From Glandiceps talaboti (lineage: Eukaryota > Hemichordata > Enteropneusta > Spengelidae), in NCBI RefSeq assembly GCF_964340395.1, contig NC_135558.1, positions 12,675,001 through 12,739,000 of the forward strand: DNA of 64,000 nt, in the 5' to 3' direction. The stretch's first letter is position 1; each line of letters opens with the position of its first letter. The position numbers and the translations under genes are program-made. This document shows positions 1-12,232 of the stretch, piece by piece. The notes below the pieces were generated by a model. That model was given only the letters and a program-made list of their open reading frames with translations. It did not search any database and had not been told where the DNA came from.

Positions 1-1387
1 ACGTCATTACAGTCTAGTCAGGACTCCAGTTGTCAATGATTTATCTCAGTTTAGTAGACCAGTGGCATGTATGTATGTATTTCTTGTGAAAACACTTTTG
101 TAATAATGTACATTCTGTTGAGTTCATCAATACATTTGACATTCCAGTTCTTCACTTGTAGTAAACAAAATCGGTATGATGGAATACATGTGCATGGACG
201 AAAAAAAAGTTGTGTCTCTCGATCTTATTTCATAACTTTTGGTTCTATAGGTAGCTGTAATAATTATAGCGTCATTTTTCTAGCTTTAATTTTTTTTTTT
301 ATAGCTTTTTATCGTTCGAGGTGTGCACGGAAAACTACCGTTTGATTTGCATTTAAACAACAGAAGAAAAAAAGCTCAAAAATGATATGCAGACATCATG
401 CCTATTGCTAGTGGCAGTGAAGTAACTATAATGGCAAAGTGGCCTTGTTTACCATTATAAACAGCTTCCCTTGCACAATGACCAAGGTTATGTTTATTTT
501 TCAACGATACACATTGATTGGAAGTTGTCCTTGCTTCATCAAATGACTCCATCTAGCACGTACCCTTAGTTTTATTATTTAATACCTCCTGACAGGATAT
601 TTAATATTGAGTTAATTTTTCCAATGAAAATTCAGTCCTTAAAAGAGGGTCCACAGTTTTGATAACGTACAGACCATTTCTAAATGTAAGCATAAGGTAG
701 GAAGGACTGGGGTAGGAAGGACGTCCTTCCTACCACAGTGAATGATGTAAAGCAATATATAGTCGCTCAAGGGCGTTTGGCCTATGAATAGTAAACTTAC
801 AGGTACTAGTATACTACCTCCAAGCTGAAGAGTTTGTGGTAAAAATATTATAATTTTATATGACAAAGTAAGTATATATTGCTTGGGGGGGGGTCACATT
901 ATATAGTATAAAAAGGCCTATCCCCAGTATGAACGAGTCGCAAATATCCTCCCGTCATCGGCCCTGTCATGTCATCATCATCGCGAATTAATTCGAACTG
1001 TTATCCCAGGCACTAAATCCTGCCAAGACCACAGTGCGGCCAGGGTGTGGAAATATGCGCTCCGAGAGGTCCTACACGTCACGGAGACGCGTCGGAGGTC
1101 TCGGAACGCAGATCCAGAGCTAGAACAGGTGTAAACGATAAACAACTCGTAGTAGGCCAGCCCATGAATTGAAGTATCTCTGATCCATGGCCAGTAGATA
1201 ACTTGATGTTCATACATTTTCCAAGCCAAGCAAACATTACAGTGGGTATTGCTAGCAAACTTTATACTTTCGTCTTTTTCAATCAAGAAAATGGACAAAT
1301 TTGATTTGACATAAACATTGTTTGTTCATACACAGCTGGAAAAAAGAACGTGGCAGATCCTAACGACATTTGGCTTACCCACTCCTA
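1..1387. other. No gene recognised
   Basis: Short open frames on both strands carry no recognisable domain. The block around 1000-1150 is more GC-rich than its surroundings but matches no family I know. A 10-base G run lies near 886-895. Downstream exons of the minus-strand gene at 2094-1808 could lie here or beyond the left edge; I could not pick one out. Confidence 0.4.
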
Positions 1388-1613
1388 CATATGTGCAATC
1401 TGATTAAAATCTGATTGGTGAAAGTTGCTAAATGTTTTATTTACTTCTATTTCCATCGTTTTGTGACGTTTGTTTTTGTTTCGAGTGATCACCGTCTTCG
1501 CAAAAAGGGAAGGCGGCGCAGCGATTACTCGGAACAAAAACAACGCCACAAAACGATGGAAATGGAGGTAAATAAAGCATTTAGCCGCTTCCATCACATC
1601 AGATTGGCATATG
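1388..1613. mobile_element. Fold-back (MITE-like) inverted-repeat element
   Basis: The two halves are imperfect reverse complements of about 105 bases each. The left half opens with CATATGTGCAATCTG and the right half closes with CAGATTGGCATATG. Internal matched landmarks include CCATCGTTTTGTG on the left and CACAAAACGATGG on the right. The overlapping open frames on both strands here (94 and 95 codons) share residues because of this symmetry and are not genes. No transposase is encoded, so it would be non-autonomous. Confidence 0.6.
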
Positions 1614-1807
1614 TGCAACCACAGACAGTGAATAATTTCTTCTTGTCTGTGGTCTGTGGTGCAAATCACACACTTTGGCTATTGTCAACATTGATGATGT
1701 GACACGAGAATACATATTAATACATTGAAGCGGACTGCTGACACCACCAGTTCCTCAGTGAAATCGAACTGCAGTCAACCGCTCTCCCGCAACCATAAAT
1801 TACTTAC

Positions 1808-2094
1808 TTTTTAGTAAGACAGGGAAAGTCTGTCACCAGTCCTCGAAAATTTTCTTCTTCTGTGTAGTCCGGTAGTTCTATCTGTGGTAACGCCGAGCTC
1901 ACGCTCCTGTGTTGGGAGGAGTTGAAAGAACTTGCCTTGAAAGCGACAGCTGTGTTATGGTAGTTTTTATGATGTACCTTTGGTGCCTGGTTCGCACTAC
2001 AATCTGCGCACTTTGTCGTGACCACTTCGAATTCATGAGTAACTTTCAACAAATTTCTTATAGCCCCTCTGTGGATAACCCGTGTGCCAAACAT
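1808..2094 (-). CDS. Putative first coding exon of an unidentified minus-strand gene
   Basis: An ATG at 2094 on the minus strand opens 95 codons plus two bases. The exon ends at 1808, directly before a near-ideal splice donor GTAAGTA (plus-strand complement at 1801-1807), so the apparent stop just beyond lies in the intron. The N-terminus (MFGTRVIHRGAIRNLLK) is basic, lacks acidic residues and could be a mitochondrial targeting peptide. The rest is polar and includes a CADC pair and a segment reading LPDYTEEENFRGL. I do not recognise the family. The following exon should begin with one base completing a split codon and lies to the left, possibly outside the window. This could be a chance frame; the donor and the amino-acid composition are the only support. 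Confidence 0.38.
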
Positions 2095-2555
2095 CTTTCA
2101 CGATCTATCGAATGCCGAAAGGGTTACTTGTCTGTGGTTTTATTGTATAGTTTCTGCAGAGTCACTCCTCTTTTAAATATCACGAACAAATCCCATGTCT
2201 GACCTCTACGCAACTGATCACGTGAGGAGTGCGTGCTGCGTTCAGCTTGCAGGACGACGTACATATGTAATACATCATTTACATGACTCACATGAATAAA
2301 GAGGGAAGCCCTATTGGTATTACTATTTCATCATCATTTCACTTGTAATGGTTTTCGCCCAGTCAAAGTTCAATTGAAAGGTAAACACATCTGGGGCCAC
2401 AGTCACGCCTATATTATCATATAAATTACATACGGCAGAGTTTGAAAATTGTAACACCCATATACATTTTCATGGAAGTGAGTCGATGATACTTCGATCG
2501 CGAGTTGCGATCGACTCCGTCGCTCTCTATTCGGCCTGACGGGGCCGGGGACGGT
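2095..2555. other. Intergenic, possible promoter of the minus-strand exon
   Basis: No gene was recognised. If the exon at 2094-1808 is real, its 5' UTR and promoter should lie here. The segment around 2217-2245 contains TCACGTGA, an E-box palindrome, within a CpG-containing stretch. I see no clear TATA box. Confidence 0.3.
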
Positions 2556-2559
2556 CTCA

Positions 2560-2830
2560 GTCTAGCCCCGTCTACACGGCACTTAACATCCTATCTGAGG
2601 TAGGATTCAGGATAGTTTGAAGCCCGTGTAGACGCAAACGCGTGCTGAACCTGTCCTGACTTAGGACACCTTTGAGAGGTTTCCTGAAACCCTCCTGCTA
2701 TGTAATAGTTAGGACGGAACGCGCGACATCTACGCCGCAACCTTCCTATGTGTATAGACACAAACCTACCTCAGGCAGGACTTGGGACTGCCTCAGGTAG
2801 GACAACCTACGTGTAGATGGGTCGTAGTTC
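2560..2830. mobile_element. GC-rich element with inverted ends
   Basis: The left end (CCGTCTACACGG then CTATCTGAGGTAGGA) recurs in reverse complement at the right end (CCTCAGGTAGGACAACC then CGTGTAGATGGG). Internal copies of the GTGTAGAC word are also present. The block is clearly richer in G+C than its surroundings, which suggests an insertion. No coding sequence was found in it. Confidence 0.45.
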
Positions 2831-3154
2831 ACCGCTGTCATAGTTCTCTATATTCCAGCAACTTGACGAGCGCCTGTGCTGTTGTGAACCGAATGAAATA
2901 AAAATAACGCCAGGAGTGTTGTAGCACTTTGTTTTAAATGTTTATCCACAAGTCATGCTGATCATGATATGACCAACCTTATACGCTACCTATCAATACT
3001 ATCATAAAATATACACCGTACTTTTAATGTTGCTATGGTAGTATCGTATTTTTTTAGGTAACTATAACTAATTTGGTATATTTTAAATGTTTGTCCTCCC
3101 TCCCTATCTCCCCCCTCCCCCCTCCCCGCCACACACTCTCTCTCCCTCCCCCCT

Positions 3155-3300
<146 letters not shown>

Positions 3301-3756
3301 AATGACTTTGCCCGGTATTCTGACACGTACCCATAATCTAAATTAATAATAGGTGGCGATAGAACATAATATATTGCTGACGATGCGACATATTTGTCAG
3401 GGAGTGATGAATATTCAATTGACATGCCATTGACAATTATGAATTCTTTTAACAAAGAAATAAATGAATATGGCAGAGAACTTTTGGCCTAAATGGATAT
3501 ATTTTAGATCTGTGACTCGTAACAGATATTTGCAAGACCACCGGTGTCCGTATCGTAAATGGTAGACTGTTTACAGATATGATAGTAGCTATTTCATGTT
3601 GGTTGGTGATGACTGTAGTCGTCAACCAGTAAGAGGGGACTCGAGTTAGCATAGTTGCTGAATATTAGGACACCTCACGCGGCAAGATTGGGACAGTAAT
3701 TTCAGTAAGTATATGGTGCAAGGAACTTGAACGATCTTCGGTTATAGCCAAAACAG

Positions 3757-3960
<204 letters not shown>

Positions 3961-4636
3961 AAAATCTGCTGAAGGTGCTCAGTGAAGACTAACGGACGTT
4001 AAAGCACAACAGCTGTTAACAATCTGTTGCTGTTTTACCAGATGAATGAAATATTGAGGATTGTATGACTTGTGTATATTTAACTTGTTTTCAGTTTACC
4101 GTTAACAACCTTTGTTTGAGATATAACAACCATACAGGAACCAATAAAAAAAATAACAAACTACATATGCGACACTGAGATTGCAAGATGTCAATTTATT
4201 TTTACATTTTGTCCATTATGAAATGAACTATATGAACTCATGTAGACGCAGACACTATGTTTTGACACCTACCTAAACATTCGATGTCTGCACGGTGGCA
4301 CCTTAGTTTCATTTAGACAGAATGTCACAAGAAACGGTAGACATTCAGTCATGTTTTCTTGAAGTGTACAAACAAATGTACATCATGTATTTTTCCGATA
4401 TTGTTTCTGCATGGTTGTATTAAACTAAGTCGGTGAACGGTAGCTAAAACTGGCTGCATATAATAATCACCAAAGATTAGGCATAGTAACATATTAATTT
4501 GATTATCAGTTTTGTAACGTATTTGATTTTCTGAATATAGTAATTACAATAAAAACAGTATTAAAGTTATGATTAAGATTTGTAACAGAACATAACATCC
4601 TTTTATTTCATTTAAAGAAAATATTTGTGTTCACTC

Positions 4637-4699
4637 ATGTAATGTAATGTAATGTAATGTAATGTAATGTAATGTAATGTAATGTAATGTAATGTAATG
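4637..4699. repeat. (AATGT)n pentanucleotide repeat
   Basis: About 12 perfect units. At the homologous site copy C has two units (near 31635) and copy B has none to one, so this too is specific to copy A. Confidence 0.95.
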
Positions 4700-5960
4700 G
4701 GTTGCCGTTATGTATGTATATTTCAAATTTATATTGTGTTGTACAAAAACAGAATAATATTTTTGTAACGTATATCTTGATGAAGAAATATGTGTAGGCA
4801 GACATACTTGTGAGTTTGTATGGTTATATCAGCTCATTTGATTATAACGTAGTCTATGGATGTTACAAAAAAAATGAAATAAAAGTTACTTTAAGTTTGA
4901 AATTTGTAAATAGTGGTTGGCTATATATATATATATATGGTTTTATTGATATATAATACACATATACGTATAAAATAAAGGTTGAACATATTAATACTAA
5001 TATTTAAGTTTGAGTTTGAACGTTACTTTACTCAGAAAATATACACAGAATTCATATTTTTAAAGCATTCGATAGCACTGAATATTTTCCATTGTTATAC
5101 TTGATTGAGCAGTGGATTTATAATGAACAAGACAAGTTTACTTTTGTTTTACATTTAATTAAATTTGATATATTTGTGAGTTTGTATGATTATATCAGCT
5201 TATTTGATTGTGGAAGTGACATATGCATGCAGCGATAATCTAGATGGTGAACCCTCAAATTTCTTAAATTATCTGAAAATATCCCAGAAACAAATATTAG
5301 TACGACAAAGTAGAGAGCTCTTAAGAACTGTGTTCTTTAGGGCACTAATCTCTTAATCTTGTTCTACTATTCACAATGTTGACTTTAAACGTTTTGCTAG
5401 CATGGACAACACATTTGAATTGCTATGATTGTAACATTTGGTTTCGTTAAGCGTAATGTTTTAATTGTTATAACCTTGAATGCAATTTGTGTTTTAATTA
5501 ATTGTTATAGTACACTAGATAATAAATGGCATTGGCGTTTTTTGACAGAAGTAAGTACACCTTTAATTTGAATTTTATCTAACTATTAAAAAAAAAATAA
5601 TCTAAATGTGTATGACTATGTGTACAAAGATAACACACAATCTTTTTAAAAGAAAAACACCGAATACATCCAGACGAAGTATTTTATTTTACGTAATTTA
5701 GGAAATGTGTTTTTATTTAAAGAAGGTGGTCATATGGCGGAAGAAAACAGTTTTCATTGACTAAGACTTAGATTGGTATCAAGATCAGAGGAATGTGATA
5801 GAGATGTTTTAGAGTTGACAACTGACTTCTGTTAATCTGTTATTGTAATGTAATGTAATAAATTTGGTATGGGTTGAACACTGGACTACGTCGTAATTTT
5901 GTTCGTGGTTTGAAAGTCTTGAATCCCTCATGGTAAATGGCCATATTTGAAGTTAAAATT

Positions 5961-6187
5961 AATCTTTACAGCATAACTCAAAAACTGCAAGACCTAGAGA
6001 CCCCATTCAACTTGAGCGAGTAACATTGACCGTAAGGGTTGATGACTGAATTGCTACTGTCGAAACTAGAATTTGGACTCGAACTAGTACATTGCCTTCT
6101 TCTTGACAATCCTTTACCGCTCGACATTGTAACTGACAGGCAGGTCACGCTTAAAGGATCGTGACGTGGATATTATGTTTGACCATG
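5961..6187. other. No gene recognised
   Basis: Spacer between duplication block A and an inverted-repeat element. It contains 6044-6074, which is repeated in reverse complement at 6533-6563. Confidence 0.4.
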
Positions 6188-6631
6188 GCACCACCACTAG
6201 TAGTTCCGCCGAAAGGGCAAGTGGGCAATGAAGACGTACGTAATTCGTAATGAATTAGCAAACCAGCCATCTGAATTGAATTTATTTCTTATCAATTTCT
6301 TTAAATCGTGCCCAAATTTTAGACAATTTGAAGTGAAAAATTATTTCCTCACTATGTGGAAAGATATCCTCAAAATACGGTATAATTCTTACGTGTCGTC
6401 CCCATCTTGGGTCAAGTCAGGTCAGGTCAGGTCGAGGCACCCTGGGTTGCATAATCGAACGCACCGTACCCTACGACTTCATACGAGAGACATGTGTCAA
6501 GTATACTTCCATGTTATTTCATGTGTCAGGCAAAATTCTAGTTTCGACAGTAGCAATTCAGTCATCCATTACGAATTACGTACGTCTTCATTGCCCACTT
6601 GCCCTTTCGGCGGAACTACTAGTGGTGGTGC
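6044..6631. repeat. Two perfect inverted-repeat pairs in scrambled order
   Basis: Pair 1 is 6044-6074 with 6533-6563 (31 bases, perfect). Pair 2 is 6188-6252 with 6567-6631 (65 bases, perfect). In a simple palindrome the right arms would appear in the opposite order; here they do not, so the left side has been rearranged. The 197-codon open frame across this region runs through the repeat and shows no known domain. Confidence 0.75.
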
Positions 6632-6783
6632 TTCAAGTTCAGATTCGGGCTCGAGTACTGTTCGTGGTCCTTCGACTAGTACGTGGGATACAGCTCACTA
6701 CCATAGATTGAATTTCGATTTGCACAAGGGCAGACATTTTGTTTCACAAGACATTGTTGCAAGTTACAACAAATCTGTAAAGG

Positions 6784-6913
6784 ATGTCATATGTACAACG
6801 TGTACTGGATATAATATTTGACCCCTCGCCAACGTTAGATGAAACCGTAGAATTAGACGTAGACACACTACAAGATGGAGGCATTGAGAAGTCGACAATA
6901 AAAGAGTGGATAG
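6784..6913 (+). CDS. Tentative exon of an unidentified gene (part 1)
   Basis: An ATG at 6784 opens 43 codons plus one base with acidic, low-complexity-free content (central stretch LDETVELDVDTLQDGGIEKS). It ends at a donor G|GTAATG at 6913/6914. The first base joins in phase to 8068, where TTTTGCAG precedes AAAGTGATCAAATC. The joined product would be 89 residues and reads smoothly across the junction (KEWI then ESDQILQY). I do not recognise it. The ATG may not be the true start, since a longer gene could have upstream exons disrupted by the inverted repeats. Support is only phase match and composition. Confidence 0.22.
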
Positions 6914-7163
6914 GTAATGTTCATTGTGCCTGTCTACATTTGTAATATCATACTGTAACTAGGCAAAGCCCATAACCTCGCACAGGGTAGATCATTTGTG
7001 ACTGGCTGCCTCACAATGATATTGTAGATACATGCATGGTCCAGGTCATCATGTTATATGGTTAGCCAAAAATGAAAGTTACTCGTCCATTGGGGTGGGG
7101 GGTGGTGTCAGAAGTTGAAGTTGACAATTTTTACCATCCGTAAGGGTACAGGAGGTATTAAAA

Positions 7164-7206
<43 letters not shown>

Positions 7207-8067
7207 GTGCATGTGTGTCTGTCATTATTTTGTAAAAATCAGCTGGCTCAATTGTAATGAAATTTGGAACATATAATCTTTAGATAGGGTAATGGCTCAA
7301 CCTGATTAGGTTTTGAGCCAGATCTGTTAATGTTTAATTAGAGAAATTTGCATATTAATGAAATCTACTAATTAAGAAAAAGCAATATCTTAAGACTGCA
7401 TACTTCAATTTCAATAAAAATTAGTATATTCATCAAACATAAGAAAATACATTTGTCCTACAAAATTTGTTGATGTACTGTAAAGTGTTAAGACAATATG
7501 AATTAATATAATTACACTATATGAATTTGAGTAAACTTGGAAGGCTGCCCTCAGCGGCCGGTCACTGTCAATGCTGTTGGTTTAAATATTATGACAGATG
7601 TGGTGTCTAGTCTGCCCAAATTAGTGGTTCGAGCAGACCAAATCCGAAATGTTTGGTGAATATACAAATACTATAATATTTTTAGATCTCCCCTTTGACT
7701 CTAGTCCAATAAATTTACAAAATAAAAACATGTACATTTATATGTAACTTGTACCACATGGACTGGCAAGCATGCAATTGACTGATCATGGAGGTGTTTA
7801 AATTTAGATAAGAGGAGAAGAATGGACAATATGTCTTTATTTAGTCTGTAAAGAGAGAATTATATACAGCTGAGTGAAAGCGAGAAAAGTAGCTAGATAA
7901 AACAAAAGTTTTATATCGTATCACCGACACCACAAGTTCTATATATATCACCACAGAAGTCAAGTTTTGTTTGCCGTTTTAGTGTGGCAAGCGTCAGTGA
8001 AAACACTGGAATATGCATATATAATATGTAATGTATGCTTATCAAAGTATCCCATTGTATTTTGCAG
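6914..8067. other. Tentative intron with (TCTG)n and a repeat
   Basis: Holds a (TCTG)n run at 7163-7206 followed by an AT-rich stretch (CAGCTGGCTCAATTGTAATG onward) that looks like an interspersed repeat tail. No other coding signal was seen. Confidence 0.35.
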
Positions 8068-8204
8068 AAAGTGATCAAATCCTACAATATGTGGTTGAGC
8101 TGTTTAAAGATTGTGCTTTTATGGACGCATCTATCATATCATGGCGCTCAGCAGAAAACTCTAACAAACAATGCAGAAGGACATATAAGTCTGTATCCAT
8201 GTAA
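8068..8204 (+). CDS. Tentative exon of an unidentified gene (part 2)
   Basis: It starts after a TTTTGCAG acceptor in the phase required by the donor at 6913 and reads SDQILQYVVELFKDC before continuing to a TAA at 8202-8204. From about 8117 (CTTTTATGGACG) the DNA is homologous to the region upstream of the LRR receptor genes (about 10735 and 24076). The 3' part of this frame therefore probably reads into duplicated non-coding DNA, and the original gene may have been interrupted there. Confidence 0.2.
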
Positions 8205-8812
8205 ATAAATCCATGAGTTCAAGAAAAGAAAATGAAAGTCTTTCCCTTGTCTGTTGCCTAAGCAAGAATTGTCTGCGACCTGTGTTATGTGTACGTGGTA
8301 CAGTCTTCATGTCTAGTTGCGTGACAGAATAACTTTGTTTCAGCAGTGATCGTACTATGCTCAGATAATTTGCTTTCTTTTATGTTCATTTAAACAATGA
8401 TGATATATATTCTGTGATAAACAGAAGACAAGAAGAATGTTGAGTCACTGAAATGTAGTGAATAGACCGTCGGTGTCCTAATTATGACCTCAAAAGTTAT
8501 ACTTAATCGTTCTGGTTACATTGTGTACTGTCACATACTAAATTATGCATCAGTGTAACCCCTAACCAATATGGCTTCGCGAGTGTTAGTTTTACTGATG
8601 GTTTCTTATCAACGGTTGAAAGATTGCATGCAAGGAAAGCATGCAAATAAAGTGTAAGTGACCGGTCAGTTTATTCAGTGACACAGTAAGCAAACGCTTT
8701 ACTCTCTGAATCATGATAAACAACAAGACATGTGACAGAACTGATGTGCAGTGTGTAGTGTTTTACAGATCTTTACATTTTGAAGATGGGAGGGGGTCAA
8801 AGAATTTTTGAA
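8117..8812. repeat. Upstream duplication block, partial copy 1
   Basis: Homologous to 10735-12060 and 24076-25430, which lead into the two intact receptor genes. Landmarks are GACGCATCTATCATATCAT, ATAGACCGTCGGTGTCC, and TTTACATTTTGAAGATGGGA at the 3' end. Here that last landmark is joined almost directly to LRR sequence. The poly-G/poly-C element carried by the other two copies is absent. Confidence 0.7.
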
Positions 8813-9779
8813 TCCACTGAATTGCATGCAAATATATTTAGTGATTTGTAAGCACCGACAACATTGTATTTTCAGCCATACGCCATACGAAGCATTGCTA
8901 ATAATGCCTTCCATGGGTTGACCAACCTGCAATAATTGCATCTGTCCAACAACAAACATACAGAATTGCATCCCAATATTTTTAGTGGTTTGTCGTCACT
9001 CACGACATTCTATCACTATTCAAACGACATAACAAGCATAGCTAATGACGCATTTCAGGGGTTGACAACCTTCAAAACCTTTTTCTACAAGACAACACGC
9101 TTACAAACTTAATACCCAATATTGTCAGTGGTTAATCATCACTCGCAACATTACAACTGCATTCGACCAACATAACCCGCATTTCACGGGTTGACCAACG
9201 TACAAATATTGTATCTGTACAGTAACAAACTTAAAGAATTACTACCCAATATTTTCAGTGGTTTGTCATCTCTCAGGACAGTGTATCTGTATTCGAACAG
9301 CATAACCAACATTGCCGATATATAGTACATTTCACAGGTTGACCAATCTGCAAACACTGAACTTGTCAAAAAACAAACTGACAGAACTACCCACGAACAT
9401 ATTTACAAATATCACAATTGGTGCTTATCTTCCGACTCTTAATACACTGAAGTTAAGCGACAATTACATAGCATTAGAGGATAACACATTTGCAAGTCTC
9501 GAGAATCTAAAGTATTTGTATCTAGATAACAATAACCTAACAACAAGGGATGTTTCTACTTTGAACAACAAACCAACATTAAGAGAAGTCTATCTGAGAA
9601 ATAACAGTATCTCCGATATCAGTGGTCTTCACTTACCTGATCTCAGATACCTATACTTGGATAATAATTCAATGTCTTCGTTGTTCTACGACACGTTTCT
9701 TGGTATATCAAATATTACTTACTTAAAGCTAGGAAATAATGGCATAAGTACCATACCAAATGATGCATTCAATTCAATT
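8813..9779 (+). pseudogene. Truncated, frameshifted LRR receptor pseudogene
   Basis: This is homologous to the receptor genes at 12233 and 25590, starting at the second LRR (residues near TELHANIFSD). The signal peptide, LRRNT and first LRR are missing, and the upstream block is fused to the LRR array, consistent with a deletion of about 420 bases relative to the gene at 12233. Several stops and frameshifts interrupt 8830-9310. From 9312 a frame of 170 codons stays open through the non-repetitive LRRs (PTNIFTN, then LKLSDNYIALED, then YLDNNS). It stops near 9779, where the homology breaks into an unrelated TTCAATTCAATT repeat. LRRCT, Ig, membrane segment and tail are absent. Translation of a useful protein is unlikely, but the fragment could serve as a sequence donor for its neighbours. 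Confidence 0.85.
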
Positions 9780-10009
9780 AAATTCAATTCAATTCGTTGT
9801 TGTCTGGGTGGTGGAGCTTCCTGAGGCAGTCGTGACGAGAGCTTCTGGACGGTTCAATGCTTGGTGTATCAGCCCGCCGTGAGGTGTCATGTGTACTTCT
9901 TTTCTCTTTATTTATATGCTCATAATTATATACATATTCATTGGGCAATACATATTCATACTAGGTTCACCAATCATCACGCAGTGTAAATAGTGTCAAC
10001 ATTTCATTA
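9780..10009. other. Short interspersed-repeat-like spacer
   Basis: Begins with direct TTCAATTCAATT words, then a GC-richer stretch (GTCTGGGTGGTGGAGC onward) unlike either receptor gene. It is probably the insertion or breakpoint that truncated the pseudogene. Confidence 0.35.
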
Positions 10010-12232
10010 TTGCAGTAGCTTTACATTGAGCTTGATGTAATATACGTTTGGGTTCCCCTCGAGTAGTTTTTGTGGTGAGATAAGTTCCAGGACGCCCCAT
10101 AGGGGCGTGTAATATTTCATAGATTGTTGTTTTCCAGGTCTACAGACTAAATATAACAAAATTTTGACTAAATATTCCTACCTGTAAGGAGAAAAGATTT
10201 AATTAATATTTCTACTAGTATAGTATAGAGATTGATATATTTGTAGCAGCTGGATTCGTACAATATTTTCCTAAGAAAACGGCAATCTAAGCAATAAGAC
10301 GTGCCCCTGTGGGACGCCCCGCCTGCTTCAAGGCATGTTGGTTAACAAGGAGACACAAAATACCTGCAACACAGTGAAAAGAACAAAGAAACATTTCAAA
10401 CATTAACCACAAGAGTCTGATTTTATGTTCATATCACGCCACCAGGAAAAAAGTCATTAAAATACCGTGACGCAGTTGTTTATCAGATTCGCTGCTGGCT
10501 ATGCCCTCGGCAAAAATTTACGAAAACACTCAGGTAAGCTCACTTTGAAAGGTTACGAACACAGTTGAGATGAGTTCAAGGTCATACTGGGTGCTCTTTA
10601 TGTTTTGTTTTTTTAAAATCGTCGACAATGGCAAAGTTTAGGAAATAGTTAAGTGAGTTAAGTGTAAAGACTCCCAAGTACCATATCCTATTCAAACGTA
10701 GGAAATCTTACTATAATTTGTAACACATCTCACTTTTATGGACGTATCTATCATATCATTGCGCTCAGTAGAAAGCTAGAACACTGTGTGAAGGCATATA
10801 GTAGTCTGTATTATCTAAATAAATACATAGTCCACGCAGAGAGAATCGAAATCACTCCCTTCTCTGTGGCCTATTAAGCAAGCACTGTCTGCGACAGTGC
10901 TGAGTATGCTACAGTCTTCATGTCTAGGGGAGTGACATCATAGCTTTGTTTCAGCAATGATCGTACTATCTTCATTTGTCGTAAACCCCAGCCTCTTTTA
11001 CGGCACCGTCCAAGATGCACGGCCAAAATTATTTATTTCACAGTGTCGCTGAAGAAATAAAACCTCTGGTTTGCGAGAATAACTATGTTCAGATAGTTTG
11101 CTTTGATTAGCGTTAAACAATCATGATATATATTCTGTATTCTATGATAAACAGAGGGCAAGAAGAATTTTGAGTCACTGAAAGCCAGTGAATAGATCGT
11201 CGGTGTCCTAATTATGACCTCAAAGTTATACCATTATGGCTTTGTGAGTTTTAGCTTTACTGATTCTTTATAGTTTATTAATGGTTGAAAGACCGCATAC
11301 AAAAGAAGCATGCAGGATTAAAGGGTTGGGGACCGTTAAACCCGGGGGGGGGGGTACTCAGGTGGGTAATGGGTACATACATGTGTGTATATATGTATGT
11401 ACCTTGGTGGATAAAAATTACACCACAAATTAAACTCTACAAAAATTCAAGAAGTAGGGGTCAAAAGTCTACATTTTAGCCAGAAATAGGGGTCGAATGT
11501 TTACATTTCAGCCATATGAATGGGTGAAGAGTTCATGTTATATCTGAGTAATGGGATTTTAAAAGTCTTCATTTTAGCATATGGATGAAAACCTAAAGTT
11601 TGCATCAAATGAAGGTGAAGGTAACCGACCACAACGTTCTCGGCACTGCTCTAATCGTCTGAGTGGTCATGAGTTTTGAACACTTTTGATACACTTTCAC
11701 GTGACACGTGTATGCTTAAGTCATCAATAGTAGCCGGGCGCCTATTTCCGATAAAGATGACTGAAAAAAACCTGTGGAAACAACCTTGTTCTAAATATGG
11801 GGGTCGTACGTGCATTCAAAAATCAAGACTCAAAAGTCGATACGAGTCGAAAGGGAGGGGGGGGTCAAAACCATGGTACATACGTATATACCCTTTCTAT
11901 GGGAGTACCCCCCCCCCCCCCCGGGCCCGCCGACGTATTCGAGATCATGATACAGTATGCAAGACAGTCGAACGGTTTACACTCTGAGTCACGATAAAGA
12001 ACTGGTGGGGTAGGGTGTCATGTTTTACATTTTGAAGATGGGAGAGGGTAAAGACCTTTTGTTTAATAGTCCGATGAAAAAAGATTAACCGATCCCCACC
12101 CCCTGCTGGAGAAACTAGCCTCTATGTGACTGTATGTTATTGTATATGATGTAAGTCCATTACACACAAACAATTCGATGAAAGATATTCTTTTAAATCT
12201 CGTACACAGGTTAATATTTACCAATCAGAACA
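10010..12232. repeat. Upstream duplication block, copy 2 (5' flank of the 2376-aa receptor)
   Basis: Homologous to 23570-25589. The two copies share GCTTTACAT near the start, GGGTTCCCCTCGAGTAGT, CACGCCACCAGG, the poly-G/poly-C element, and the last 130 bases up to the ATG. A likely 3' splice acceptor, CGTACACAG at 12201-12209, lies 24 bases before the start codon and is conserved at 25566. This suggests that the mRNA has a non-coding first exon somewhere in this block. Confidence 0.7.
11344..11922. mobile_element. Element bounded by a G run and a C run
   Basis: It opens with a run of 11 G followed by TACTC and closes with GGGAGTAC followed by about 15 C, so the ends are inverted copies (GGGGGTACTC). 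The interior repeats the words AGGGGTC and ACTCAAAAGTC. A second copy in the same orientation is at 24684-25272. It was present before the two receptor units duplicated, because it sits at the same place in both. Confidence 0.55.

Noticed and set aside
6228-6821. 197-residue protein
   Set aside because: The frame runs through both inverted repeats, has no recognisable domain and no splice context, and overlaps the better-phased frame at 6784.
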